From: Phallus indusiatus | Lineage: Eukaryota > Basidiomycota > Agaricomycetes > Phallales > Phallaceae | Reading direction: 5' to 3' | Assembly (NCBI GenBank): GCA_027605045.1 | Contig: JAQFWX010000027.1 | Span: 372,001-436,000, forward strand | Length of the DNA: 64,000 nt | In this document: positions 45,061 to 56,094 of the stretch, piece after piece | How positions within the stretch are numbered: position 1 is the stretch's first letter | How the letters are laid out: every line of letters starts with the position of its first letter | Made by a program: the position numbers and the translations under genes | Notes under the pieces: model-generated | Database searches by the model: none | What the model was told of the DNA's origin: nothing | What the model saw: only the letters and a program-made list of their open reading frames with translations

Positions 45061-45909
45061 CAGCTTTGCTACTTTCACTTTCGCAGCAAATTATTCTGAG
45101 TATAAGAAAGTAAATCATGTACACACGCTCTGAATGATGTATGTATGTATATTAACTCATACTTGTTTTTGGTACCGCCGTAGTCATTGAACTAGTCAAA
45201 CATCTCGTTTCATCATTTCATGCATCCACCGTCCCCAATACTACAAGATTTTACTCCGCCGGTCGCCTAAAATAGGGGCCCTTGCTAAACGTTCAAAATA
45301 AGCTCGAGCTTTAGGAAACCAATCATTATGGCTCCAAGTCTAAGGCACTATCCGAGCCTAGACTTCGTGGTTGCTGCATACATAATCCATACCATGTAAC
45401 ATGTTGCGCCAGAGTTCCCAGCGAGCAAGATGCCATCAGAAGTTCAGTCCTTATCAAAATGAAAAAAAAAGGAAAAAAAAGACAATTTTTTTTACTAAGA
45501 ACTGTCAGATATTGAGAAACTTTTCTCCATTAAGAAATTTGAACTAGAAAGAAGCTCCAAGGCACGGGTGACATGACCTTCTGGCGCTCAGCAGGTTTTA
45601 GCCTGTTTCTTTTTTATGGAATGATATATTATTATATCCGTTCTATGAACGCTCATACAGAAATGCACATATGTTATGACATCCCACGCCTCTGAGAAGA
45701 CCTTACCACATGTATTATTTTATATGTCAAAAGGGAATTTCTTTATATGGTTTCACGTTGGGTTATCCATAAAACGGAGACTCTTTACATGCCTAATTAA
45801 CGACGATCTTTTACAGGATGCAGCTCGATGTTTTATCACGTATCTATGCGTGTATTACGTAAACTATAACCATCCGTGATACATACCGGGCCCCGGCACA
45901 TGTTCAAGT
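45061..45909. other. 3' intergenic between convergent genes
   Basis: No gene recognised. Confidence 0.5.
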
Positions 45910-48160
45910 TCATCCATCAGGTTCGGTCTTTTTATACAATCGATCAGGAATTCGAGAGACTCGCGTGCCGATGTTGGTATGTCGTCTGTAATCTCTGGGA
46001 AGCAAAGATGACGATAACCGAGATTTGGCAATGGTGCGACGTTTGAGAAGTCGCGACAGTAAGCTCAACGGGAATCCCTAATAGTAAGCCGTGAAGTAGT
46101 CTTGAGCTAATACCGTAGGAAAGTCTCACAATTGCACAGCGGTATAATATACATAACATGGGCGCAACGTGGGCGAGCCGTTTGAACATAAGCGTAATAC
46201 CATAGAAATCCTGGAAGTAATTGTCAGAAATGTTCGACGTAAGCCGTGTCATGCATATTTTCATTTTACATATGAGAGACCATCTTCCACGAAAAATCTG
46301 AAGCAACTTTTGAGAATGTTAATTACTGTCGCCGTCGATTGCTGAGACAAAAACAGATTTCGAGCCGTTTCGTTGAGTCGTTCAAGTCCTATTTGTGCTT
46401 TATCCGCCGAGGTAGCTATGTGCTCTGTCATATTGTGTAACATCGTAAGGCTTTCAAACTGAAGAGCCTGTGGGATGATTTCCCGTTACACACGTGAGCT
46501 CGGAACAAGTTTTTTATTACCTTTATAGAAGTGAGATCTTTCAAGCTTTGGTGCGATTGTGTAGTAATTTCATTAATTACCGCGCCTACGAAACCGATTT
46601 TCTGGCGGAAGAAGCAAAATAAGTAATCACAACGTGATGATGCACCTACTTCTACAAGACCAGTTAATTCGGCGCCAAAAGTTTCGGATCTCATTGTTAG
46701 CAAGTTCTAAACAAACGTTATCCCTGTTCTCAAGCGATATACTATCAGACTCTGGTTAGTGCAAATACTTGCCAGCGAATTGTACATTTTCATTGCAATT
46801 TCTGAAAGATTTCTTTCTGCCAATTGAATGGTAGGAGATATAATAGCAGTGATGATTTCTGAAAGTTGAGTTGAAGCATGCTGACCGGATTTAAGACTTA
46901 CTTCACCGGGAAGTTGGAAGACAGGAAACACTCACATGCTCTAATTGTTCAAATATATTGGTTTGAAACTGAACGAGTCGACAGATATATGCGCGAGAAA
47001 CTGAATGGGAATTTACCTCCACCAGCTGGGTCATTAGTCGATTTTGATGTTGTGATTGAATGTCAGCAAGCGCGTTCTGAAAGCTTTCTTCGGTCTACCA
47101 TAGATTATAAGGAAATCTAGAAAGAAGGGAACAGCATACGACTCACTTGACACATGAGGGTTCTAACCATTTCAATCGTTCTTAATAGTTCGGCGGTAGA
47201 AGATCCAATTTGTGCAGGAATATCAGTAGTGTCCTAATGAAAAGGTATATCAACTTTCGCGCATCACAAAGCATGACATAACTAGCCAGAATTAGGATAG
47301 AAAAATCTTGAAGCAAATCCATCATCTTATTTTCATGTGTCTGAAGAAGTTTGAGGAGGGTTATTTTTTCCACAGTCGCGTTCCGGTAAAGAGATTTGGC
47401 TGTATCTGAATCATAGGGTTACAAAGACATAAAATTTAAGTCTTCAAAAGTGTATACCGATATTATACCATTGCCTGTAGGCAGAGCACAGCAGAGCTAA
47501 CGTGGGGACGAAATTCAAACCAATAACATACGCGCTTCAAGCAACAATCGCTCACGAATATCCCTCAGATAACCAGAATAGCTTGACCAGTATTGAGAAC
47601 TTCTGGAAAGAGCACTAAGCACCGCTGTGCTGTGAGTGAATGCAGACTAAATCCGAAAGATCGACTTAGTACTAGCCTGACACAAACCGATACATCGTGG
47701 CTAGCGTCCATGGTCTGCAAGCATTCCAACGGAGGTGGATTATTTTGCGCAGTAGCCAGTTCACACATGGTCAGAGATATAGCTGCTGCGATGTTCAAAA
47801 GGATACAACGCGTCAACGGCTCGCTTCTGGTCTGAACCCAATTTATGCACCTTTGACCCGCTCTTCCGTATTTGCGACAAGGGCGTCATCGCAACGCGTC
47901 CGGATTGACTGGATAGCTCTATGAAAGCAGTCTGAGTTTAAGCCATCATAGTAGAGTGGCGAATTATCGAAATCATTTGAAGAAGATTGGGTCGGGGCTA
48001 AAGCGTGCATGTTATAGTCTGGATGGCCAGGGTCGACTACATTTCTATCGGGTGAGAATGCCATCCTAAGCGAGTTTCTTGATTTCCAGAAGGCTAAGCT
48101 ACATCGAGCATTCAGAGAAAATACGAGAAATAAGAAGATAGCGACAAAGGCGCAAGACAT
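45910..48160 (-). CDS. KAR5: KAR5/Tht1-like nuclear fusion protein
   Basis: An ER/nuclear-envelope membrane protein needed for fusion of nuclear membranes at karyogamy. The first exon (48160-47851) starts with a signal peptide (MSCAFVAIFLFLVFSLNARCSLA). Family landmarks follow: SDCFHRAIQSIRTRC, SLTMCELATAQ, CVSALSRSSQYWSSYSGYLRDI, then SLYRNATVEK and a long coiled-coil region over many small exons. Two hydrophobic segments lie near the C-terminus (FYGITLMFKRLAHVAPMLCILY onward). The last intron is 52 nt ending in TATTAG at about 46079. It gives the basic tail GFPLSLLSRLLKRR and a stop at 45910. Intron 47615-47676 starts GCTAGT, needed to preserve the conserved cysteine and frame. Middle exons were not all fixed. 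The gene fits a dikaryotic fungus that performs karyogamy in basidia. Confidence 0.78.
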
Positions 48161-48279
48161 GGGAAAAGGATCGGCGAAGCGAGAGGGAAAGTGAAGAAGA
48201 GCAGCGTGGGATCTGCTGAGTCATGTTCCCCCGTTCCAATAAATGATGTAATGTCCTCCGACATCGACGTCGATACGAC
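48161..48279. promoter_or_regulatory. Compact 119-bp divergent promoter
   Basis: The only sequence between the start codons of KAR5 (48160, minus) and NAD(P)HX dehydratase (48280, plus). Both 5' UTRs and core promoters must fit or overlap here. Confidence 0.5.
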
Positions 48280-49611
48280 ATGCCAATACCTCGAGAAGTA
48301 TTAGGCAAAATCAAGCAGTTCATTCCTCCCCTTAATGGGAAGTTGCACAAAGGACAGTCAGGTAATATATCCCCAATTTCTTGTGTAGACCCTGCTCACT
48401 ATACTACCCATGCCCGTAGGAAGGGTGGGCGTCGTCGGCGGTGCACAAGAGTCAGGCCATCTTGTCGGGCTGAATTTGCTGCTACAAACTAAAATTTCAT
48501 ATTTGTTAATAGCTACTCTGGAGCACCGTTTTTTGCTGCGATATCCAGTCTACGAATGGTATACTTTTAAACGTACACTCAAAGGGCAAAGAGATGACTG
48601 ACTTGCTATGAACTACCAGGGCTCAGATCTCTCGCATGTAATATGCTCTCCAACAGCGGCCGGCTCCATAAAGTCATACTCACCGGATTTAATTGTTCAC
48701 CCCATTCTCAGAGAAGACAAGTTAGTACGATCTTGGTTCATATAATTCCTTTTGACCGTTCAACTCGACTGTAGACCAACCAGCACGGTCAAGGAAGAGT
48801 TGACGGCTTTATTGAATCGTCTCCATGTGCTTGTCGTTGGTCCTGGACTGGGTCGAGAAAATTACATGCAAGAGTATGCCCGTCTGGCCATTGATTTGGC
48901 TAAAAGCCAAGGGATGTACCTCGTTTTGGATGCGGATGCTCTTTGGATGGTGCAGAAAGATCCAGGTGTTATTCAAGGATACGCAAAGGCCGTCTTGACT
49001 CCAAATGTGTCAGAATTCAAAAGGTTGGCGGACAGTTTAGTAAGACTTCTATAACGCCTTTCCCTTTACCGTCATTACAACCATTTACACGGTAAATTAG
49101 GGAATCTCTCCGGATGTCCCAGCAGAGTCCATTGCGCCACTCATATCTAAAAAGCTTGATGGCGTAACAATTTTACAAAAGGGCCAGCACGACCTCATAA
49201 CTGTCTATATTACTGAAGCACAAAACGAAAAGACCATTATTGTCGATAACGAAGGTGGTTTGAAGCGTTGCGGCGGCCAAGGGGATATTTTATCTGGCCT
49301 TACCGGAACAATGCTCGCCTGGGGGAAGAATTATGAACAAGGTGTATACGGGTACGCTTAAGCTTGCAATCGTTAATAAAATTACATCCTTAACCAAAGC
49401 CTTCTCCCCCCCTTTTTCAAGAGACATAAAAATACCTTCAAATCTTATTCCGCTTCTTGCTTCCGTTGGTGCTTCCTTGGTGACTCGCACCACCTCGAAA
49501 CGAGGGTTTAAACGTTACGGTCGTGCTTTGGTAACAGAAGACTTATTATCCGAAATAGGTGGCGCTTTCGCTGAAGTGTTTGATCACAACGACGATGACC
49601 ATGCGGTATAA
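48280..49611 (+). CDS. NAXD: ATP-dependent (S)-NAD(P)H-hydrate dehydratase
   Basis: A metabolite-repair enzyme that dehydrates damaged NADHX/NADPHX back to NAD(P)H using ATP; ribokinase-like fold. It begins [18 protein letters not shown] at ATG 48280. Exons join through [33 protein letters not shown], then [58 protein letters not shown] and the catalytic [25 protein letters not shown] (GxGD motif). The last exon reads [21 protein letters not shown] and an acidic end. All introns (for example 48362 onward and 49045 onward) are short and in phase. Length about 330-340 residues, as usual. It shares a 119-bp divergent promoter with KAR5. Confidence 0.92.
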
Positions 49612-49714
49612 TGCTTCTAGCGGATTGAATGTGGTTTTGTATAATTAGACAAGACATTATTCCAATGTTATTGTAAATTACCGCATGGTTTTCGTTCCGA
49701 CCCGCAGCTTTCAT

Positions 49715-50986
49715 TTACTCTACTTTTACCTTCCCTTCGTTCACCGTCCACCTACCAAAGGCGAAGTTTAACCGAAGGATAACCAAATCTTTGAACATGC
49801 CAAACGAATCGGAAACAATGGACAGCTTGCTGCCAGCCACCTCGTGCCATGCTATAGGTACTTCAGCAACAGGTATATCCAACAGTTGGGCTCTGATGAG
49901 TAATTCGACATCAAAGACCCATGAAGCAAGATGCAAAGGGGGGAATAAATGTTGTGCAGATTTTCGGGTAAACAGCTGGATAATATGTGAACACACTCTA
50001 AGCACACTCCAAGTAGATAAAGGTAACAGATGTCGATTCGTACCTTAAAACCACATTGAGTATCACGAATATGACGAACACCTAATGTACGTAAGACCAT
50101 GTGAAAACCATGCATAAGGAAATTGCGCAGTGCAGAGCGCTGAAATGCATTATATCAATATTTTTAGGATTAACGGAGAAGTGGCCACAGTGAAAGTTTG
50201 CAAACCTTTACTACTGCCTCGGTCGTAACCAAATGAGCTCGACTTCCGACAGCGATACCGTGGCCGTCTTTCTCTATTTTGTCCATTTCTTTCCACAGTA
50301 ACTCTAGATCCGAGAATTGACTAGCACCGTCGGCGTCTACCATAAGCAACCGTTTGCCACGTCCGTGCAAAAAGCCATGCCTGACAGCGCCACCTTTCCC
50401 GACGTTTTTATCAAGTTTTACTACACGAATATCATATGCCTTTTGCTTTTTGGATATGTCAAGCGCAACTTCAATTGTTTGGTCCCGAGAGCCATCGTCT
50501 ACCACGAGAATTTCGCAGGTTCGACCTTGTTTTGTGGCTAGGTGCTTTATGGTCGAATCGAGCATCAAGGGGAGGCGTTGACTTTCATTGAAGGCGGGTA
50601 TAATTATTGAGAGATCAATTGTAGGAGGGTCCTCCAATGATGATAAAGGCAGAGGCTTTGGTGACTTGGAGGACAGGTATCGCCGTTCTGTCGGTGTCGA
50701 AATTAACCTTTTAGGAGAGATTATTACAAGAACACGATAAATCTAAAAGAGAAAATTCAGTAACAAAGATCACTCAGGTTAAAAGTAAGACAAAAGTCAG
50801 ATCGATAATTATAACCCAATATCTCTCGTCATGGTTGTAACGCACAAAGAGGCGACAAACGTCTCGTGAGCTTACAACTCGAAGAACAAGGATGATGAAG
50901 GAGTCATCCTATAAGACACATTTGATAGCAATGGGACTTACAATAAATAAAGATATAACCAAAATACCCAGGATATATGTTAACAT
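49715..50986 (-). CDS. ALG5: Dolichyl-phosphate beta-glucosyltransferase ALG5, 312 aa
   Basis: An ER-membrane GT2 enzyme making dolichyl-phosphate-glucose, the donor for glucosylation of the N-glycan precursor. The exons are 50986-50942, 50742-50206, 50139-50044 and 49975-49715. An N-terminal membrane segment ([15 protein letters not shown] joined to [12 protein letters not shown]) precedes the GT2 domain: [50 protein letters not shown] (DxD), [19 protein letters not shown] and SWVFDVELL. The first intron is long (199 nt) for this window. Upstream, an open frame continues without a stop through 51256, so an alternative first exon or a separate gene is possible (see findings). Confidence 0.9.
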
Positions 50987-51384
50987 AAGCTCGATGCGTT
51001 TTGGTGATACGTGGTCTTCGAACTGATGAAAAACGATGACTAAGCTCAAAAGCGCCAGCGGGCTGAATGAGTGGAACCGCTGGACTACGACTTTGGAGTT
51101 GATATCAGTTACGAGAAGCAGAACATATCGGCTTTGCAGGAGCTTGATGACATCCTGGTCGTTGAAAGTAATGCGAGTCGAAGCGAACTGGTCTGAAGCG
51201 TGAGGAGAAAATTGTGACAGGCCTGGGCGATTTGCAATTAAAAAACCGAGTTCCTTCTGGCAAAGTATTTAGGTGCTGGTTTGACTGGATATCGGTGCCT
51301 AGGACTCACGAATAACGCCAAAGGACGGAGTGATTTGGGTGAGTTTATAATAAGCATTTTATTGCCGTGACTCCCGCACTTCAT
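50942..51384 (-). CDS. Possible extra upstream exons joined to ALG5, or a separate small gene
   Basis: From ATG 51384 an exon (51384-51310, MKCGSHGNKMLIINSP...) can be spliced (intron 51309-51257, GTGAGT to CCAG) to 51256-50942. That exon is open for 105 codons and contains the ALG5 first exon in the same frame. It reads ITFNDQDVIKLLQSRYVLLL and then FSPLALLSLVIVFHQF. I do not recognise the protein. If real, it is either an N-terminal extension of ALG5 or a separate gene that reads past 50942 to a stop. It may also be chance openness. Confidence 0.3.
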
Positions 51385-51495
51385 TGATACTTTCTTTGTC
51401 CGAGGAGCACAACTGTCTACAGAATTTTTGAGCTTGACATTGAAATATATGATCGAAAAGAGTGGCCAAAGGGGCGAGACAAGATTATCGAGAGG

Positions 51496-51501
51496 AAAAA
51501 A
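51496..51501 (-). terminator. Pol III terminator (T6) of the tRNA gene
   Basis: Six T on the minus strand directly after the tRNA discriminator base. Confidence 0.75.
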
Positions 51502-51587
51502 TGACGACCGCAGGACTCGAACCTGCAATCTTCTGATTACGCTGCTGACAATCGAAGTCAGACGCGTTGCCATTACGCCAGGCTGCC
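51502..51587 (-). tRNA. tRNA-Arg (anticodon UCG) with 14-nt intron
   Basis: On the minus strand, the acceptor 5' strand GGCAGCC is followed by a D arm (GCGT/ACGC), an anticodon stem TCTGA/TCAGA with loop C-T-TCG-A-A after removing an intron of 14 nt directly after position 37, a T arm GCAGG-TTCGAGT-CCTGC and the 3' strand GGTCGTC plus A. The anticodon loop and the AAGATTGCAGGTTCGAGTCCTGC part are typical of fungal tRNA-Arg(UCG). The acceptor stem has one A-C mismatch and two G-U pairs. Mature length is 72 nt before CCA. Confidence 0.9.
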
Positions 51588-52022
51588 ATTATCAGTTAGG
51601 CCAAATTTGAGAGATATAGCGTTACGGATAAACCATAGACAAATCCTGAACTAAAAACAAGGAGCTTTACAGTAAAGAACAATGGAATCATGTTTCTCAT
51701 TGATTTGACTATATGTAAATTGTGCTCGGCAGACTGACATTGTATGTACAGACACATGCGTGAACCTCATTCTCGCTTGCTTCTATGACTTGTCATGATT
51801 CACAATAGCTTCTCTTAGTCTATGTACGTTATTGAGAATTGCCCGTGTCAAGATACGATAGTAGACGATAGCCTAGCACTAAATAAATATCAAATTTAAA
51901 CGTTTAAACGTTTAAACCTCCGAGAGTCATGATGCACGTTTCTGTCGGACAAAAAAAATCGGCAATTAGTAAGCGCCGTCGGTTTGCTGTCCGAGGTGTT
52001 TTGTCCGCTCATCGACACAACC
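51588..52022. other. Intergenic, short palindromic repeat only
   Basis: Contains the tandem palindrome AAACGTTTAAACGTTTAAAC at about 51898-51917. No gene. Confidence 0.5.
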
Positions 52023-54258
52023 ATGAAGTTATCAAAAAAAATTGAGCAGGCCGAAAAGGAGAATAGAACATGGTGGTCGTTTGAGTACTTCCCTCCTCGG
52101 ACTGCCCAGGTACTAGCTATTTTTGCTGAAAACCGGACTGTGTTTTATTGAAGCCATATTCTCCAGGGTCTTCAGAATCTCCTGGACCGAATAGAACGTA
52201 TGAGAGCTCTGGGACCTGAGTTCATCGATATAACATGGTAATTCCATATTTGCGTACTGTGTTGTGATAGAACCTATTGAAAATCCTCTACAAAGGAATG
52301 CGGGTGGGCGAACGTCTGACCTTACGTCCGAGATGGTCAAGACTTGTCAGGGACTGATTGGAATCGAGACTTGCATGCATCTGACATGTACTAATATGCC
52401 TAAGGAAAAATTTGAAGTAGCATTACGTGTAGGTTTTTTCCTCTCTCTAACGTGGTTTTATCATCCGTCCTATGATCCCTTATGCAGGAAGCGAAACAAC
52501 ATGGCTGTCGGAATATTTTAGCATTGAGAGGTGATCCTCCTGCTGGACAAGACGAATGGCATGCCGTCGAGGGTGGATTTACTCATGGAATAGATCTCGT
52601 ACGATTCATACGTTCAAATTATGGGGACTATTTCGACATCGCTGTCCCTGGATTTCCGCAACATCAACTATTACCGCCGGAAGAGCAAGAGCAAGAAATG
52701 AAATGGTTGAAAGAGAAAATTGAAGAAGGCGTTAATTTGATTTTCACACAAATGTTCTATGATGTCGATATTTTCATCGCCTGGGTCAAGAGCGTTCGTG
52801 CTGCAGGCATCACGGTACCTATTATCCCCGGTATAATGCCCATTCAGACGTGGAATGGATTTCAACGTGCTACTCAACTAGCGAAGACAGTCATACCACA
52901 GTCGTTTCGGGATGCGTTGGAACCGCATCAAAAGAACGACGAAAAAGTAAGAGCAATTGGCACTAGATTAGTTGCCGAGATGTGTCGAAAAATACTCAGC
53001 TCGGATCTCGGAATCACCGGGTTGCATTTTTACACCATGAATCTCGAACGCGGTACAAAAATGCTTCTCGAAGAATTAAGTTTCGTCCCTCGAGTAGAAA
53101 CCATTAAACCCTTACCATGGCGTCAGGTATGATTTTACATCTTCAATCGGTCTGAATCGTGTCGTCTCATACAAGTCTTCTTCTTTCTCTAAGTCCCTAA
53201 CGCCAAATCGTCGACAGGAGACCATACGACCTATCTTTTGGGCAAATCGGACCAAGTCTTATCTTTCTCGAACAGAGAATTGGGATGAATATCCTAATGG
53301 CCGGTTTGGTGATTCTCGTAGTCCTGCTTATGGTGAACTGGATGGATACGGCGTATGGATAAAGCAGACGGTGAGTTTAGTTAGGATCGAATACGGACAC
53401 CAAATAGGCGTGAAAGCTGAGACCTTTTTGCAATGTAGAAAGAGGAGGCCCGGAAACTCTGGGGCTTCCCGACAACTATAGAAGAGGTCGCTCATTTGTT
53501 CGCTCGATTTTGTTTAGCTGATTTATCTGCATTGCCATGGTCCGATCAAGCACCCGCTCCAGAAACGTTGACAATTAGTGCACAGTTGTCCAAGATGAAC
53601 CATTATGGTTTTCTTACCATAAACTCACAGCCAGCTGTCAATGGGGCTCGTAGCGAAGATAAAACATTTGGTTGGGGACCGTCTAATGGTTATGTTTATC
53701 AAAAGGTCGGTCACCGAATGCATTGCCTTGAAAGTTGTTGTGACCGCACGGTTTTTTTTGTCGACCAGGCATATCTTGAATTTTTCGTCTCGCCTGAACT
53801 TCTAACTGCGCTTCTCCCTCACATCGAAAGTGATTCTCAAATAACCTACCATGCCATCAACAAGAGAGGAGATCTGAGGACGAACACTCATTCCGATGGC
53901 CCGAACGCCGTGACCTGGGGTGTATTCCCAGGAAAGGAGATCGTTCAACCTACGATCGTGGAAGCGGTTAGCTTCATGGCTTGGAAAGTACGTGGCGATC
54001 GTTTATGCGTTTGAATAGCAGGTGACAAGTCTGATTACGATTACACAGGACGAAGCCTTTGAGCTTGGCTTACATTGGGCCAACGTTTATGAGCCGGACT
54101 CCCCTTCACGTAGACTGATTCACGAAATTATGGACACGTACTTCCTGGTTAATGTTGTGCACAATGATTTTAAGGATGTTTCCGCCATCTTTGTTCCGTT
54201 CTTTAAAGCGGGAGCCGAGTGTGGTCTTCCACTCCCTACGGTAAACGGTGCCCACTGA
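52023..54258 (+). CDS. MTHFR: Methylenetetrahydrofolate reductase, 592 aa, 8 exons
   Basis: This FAD enzyme reduces 5,10-methylene-THF to 5-methyl-THF for methionine synthesis. The exons are 52023-52109, 52167-52237, 52296-52428, 52488-53126, 53218-53370, 53439-53705, 53769-53987 and 54049-54258, all in phase. The N-terminal catalytic barrel shows [11 protein letters not shown] (catalytic glutamate region), [68 protein letters not shown] and [11 protein letters not shown]. The C-terminal regulatory half contains [18 protein letters not shown] and [10 protein letters not shown]. Fungi have two paralogues (MET12, MET13 in yeast), and I cannot say which this is. Length is normal. Confidence 0.94.
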
Positions 54259-54579
54259 TCGCCAAATTAATTGCTCTTTATCTTTATTCGGGTTCAACCC
54301 CCGTTCATTTTCCCTCATCATATCATTTTCATTGAGTACACGACACTGCATTGCATCAACTGCATCAATACTTGCATATTTACCCGATTTTTTTCTTTTC
54401 CTCGCATCCAACTGCCTCGTTATACAACATCACAGCTTGTGGATTCAACTCTAGTTTTTCTTGTATCACAAATTTATTTTCTTTATAATAATGACAATCC
54501 AAAATCAATATGTCAAAGGGTGATATGTTATGTATCGTGGGAACTGGGGGAACCGTTCTCGTGCTCCCGCCCATCGTTT

Positions 54580-55923
54580 ATGCAGGAGCTGAATTTACGA
54601 ACTGATATCTTGAATGCCTACACGAAACTCGACATAACTGAATTAAGGTTATTTTTGAAACTTCGTTCCTTATCTACTACCGGCTTCCATCATGAATTAG
54701 CCCTCAGGCTCACTGATTATGACCTGTCTAAACACTGCATAGGCCGGAATCTCGAGCAACCCTTGTTCTCTCAGCCGTCGCCCACCCCCCCGCTGACGGT
54801 GAAGACCCCGTACATTTTTGGTGGCCTCCCAATCGATGTAATAGCTGAAATACTTGACCATCTTGGTTCTTGGGAGCTCTCAAAAGCAGTCGGTGTCCCA
54901 ACTTCTTTACCTTGTCCGTCCGAATGGAGCACAAAATCGACGCCTCTCGACTATCTTATTTTATCAGGCTCCCTTGATCAAGTTCGCGAAATACCTTTGT
55001 CCGTTCCATTCACAAAACTTGGAGCAAATATCCTTATAGCCTTCGATATGATCAGCATGCTTGATCATCTGTGGAGTGTAAAGACTTTGCGTCCTACGTT
55101 TCATAATTGTTACGGGAACGATTTCAGCCACATACCTGAAATTGCAAGCGCAAATAATCGGCCGAGGATGTTAGAGTGGTGGTATAATCAAAAGGACATC
55201 ACACCTAAACATTATACGGCTGATTGCATTGATGTTGCTTGTCGTAACCTCTCTCTTGACGTTCTGGAATGGTGGGATCGTAAGTCTCGTGCCTCGATGG
55301 CGGATTCATCTTTGGAATATCTTCCATTTCCTCCTCACTATACCCAAAAGGCTCTAGAGGCTGCATCCTCAAAGGCTCACATTGCGGTCCTATCCTTTTT
55401 CGCATCTCACGGATGGCCCTTGGAGCCAGGCCGCTCCCTTGACAACGCCTCAAGTGCGGGACACACTAGCGTTTTGAACTGGTGGGCCTATGAATCAGGA
55501 CTAGAACTTGGCAAAGATGTCAAGTACGACAAGAATGCAGTTTATCTTGCTAGCTGTGCTGGAAAGATTGAAGTCCTACAATGGTGGAAGGAGCAAAGCG
55601 GGAAAAATAAAGCGGGTAGAGGAACAGGTGTTCAGATGCTATTTGACGGCGATTCCCTTGTCGGTGCAACAAGACACGACAGACCCGAGGTAAATCTATA
55701 CACTTCAACCAAGACATTCCTATTTCTCATCTTACTTGCGGTTCAGGTGTTAGACTGGTGGGATCAGTCCGGGTTGCCTATGTATTATCGTATCTGTGAT
55801 ATTGAGGAAGCATTAGAAGACGCTACAGGGGGCGGACATTCTGTTCGTAAGTGGTGGGCCAAGAAAGGTGTCAACTTCAAAGCTGGCGATTCAGAATGGA
55901 TGAAAGTACGCTCCTTGAATTAG
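54580..55923 (+). CDS. SAP-like and WW-type ankyrin-like repeat protein, 428 aa
   Basis: Two exons, 54580-55689 and 55747-55923; the 57-nt intron is in frame. An N-terminal SAP-like helix pair (DITELRLFLKLRSLSTTGFHHELALRL) suggests nucleic-acid association. The remainder is a series of ankyrin-like units each with a hydrophobic-tryptophan pair: MLEWWYNQ, VLEWWDRK, VLSFFASHG, VLNWWAYESG, VLQWWKEQSG, VLDWWDQSG, VRKWWAKKG. Similar proteins, to my knowledge uncharacterised, are common in Agaricomycetes. I start at ATG 54580 because the open frame back to 54271 is pyrimidine-rich leader-like sequence. Function unknown. Confidence 0.72.
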   Translation: MQELNLRTDILNAYTKLDITELRLFLKLRSLSTTGFHHELALRLTDYDLSKHCIGRNLEQPLFSQPSPTPPLTVKTPYIFGGLPIDVIAEILDHLGSWELSKAVGVPTSLPCPSEWSTKSTPLDYLILSGSLDQVREIPLSVPFTKLGANILIAFDMISMLDHLWSVKTLRPTFHNCYGNDFSHIPEIASANNRPRMLEWWYNQKDITPKHYTADCIDVACRNLSLDVLEWWDRKSRASMADSSLEYLPFPPHYTQKALEAASSKAHIAVLSFFASHGWPLEPGRSLDNASSAGHTSVLNWWAYESGLELGKDVKYDKNAVYLASCAGKIEVLQWWKEQSGKNKAGRGTGVQMLFDGDSLVGATRHDRPEVNLYTSTKTFLFLILLAVQVLDWWDQSGLPMYYRICDIEEALEDATGGGHSVRKWWAKKGVNFKAGDSEWMKVRSLN

Positions 55924-56094
55924 GGAGCATAAAGAGTATGAAAAGCTTTATCAGTCTAGAGTACCGTAGTCATATATATGTCTTTAATGTCAATACTTTA
56001 ATTTGCAATATCATATGTCGTCGAGTAGGGAATATTTTGCTGACTAAGCCAAAGAGGCGTCAACCAAGGTTACTACTTTCTGTCCAACTCAACA

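Noticed and set aside
54271..54579. Longer N-terminus for the SAP/ankyrin-like protein
   Set aside because: The extra 103 codons are pyrimidine-rich leader-like sequence without domain features and begin only 12 bases after the MTHFR stop.
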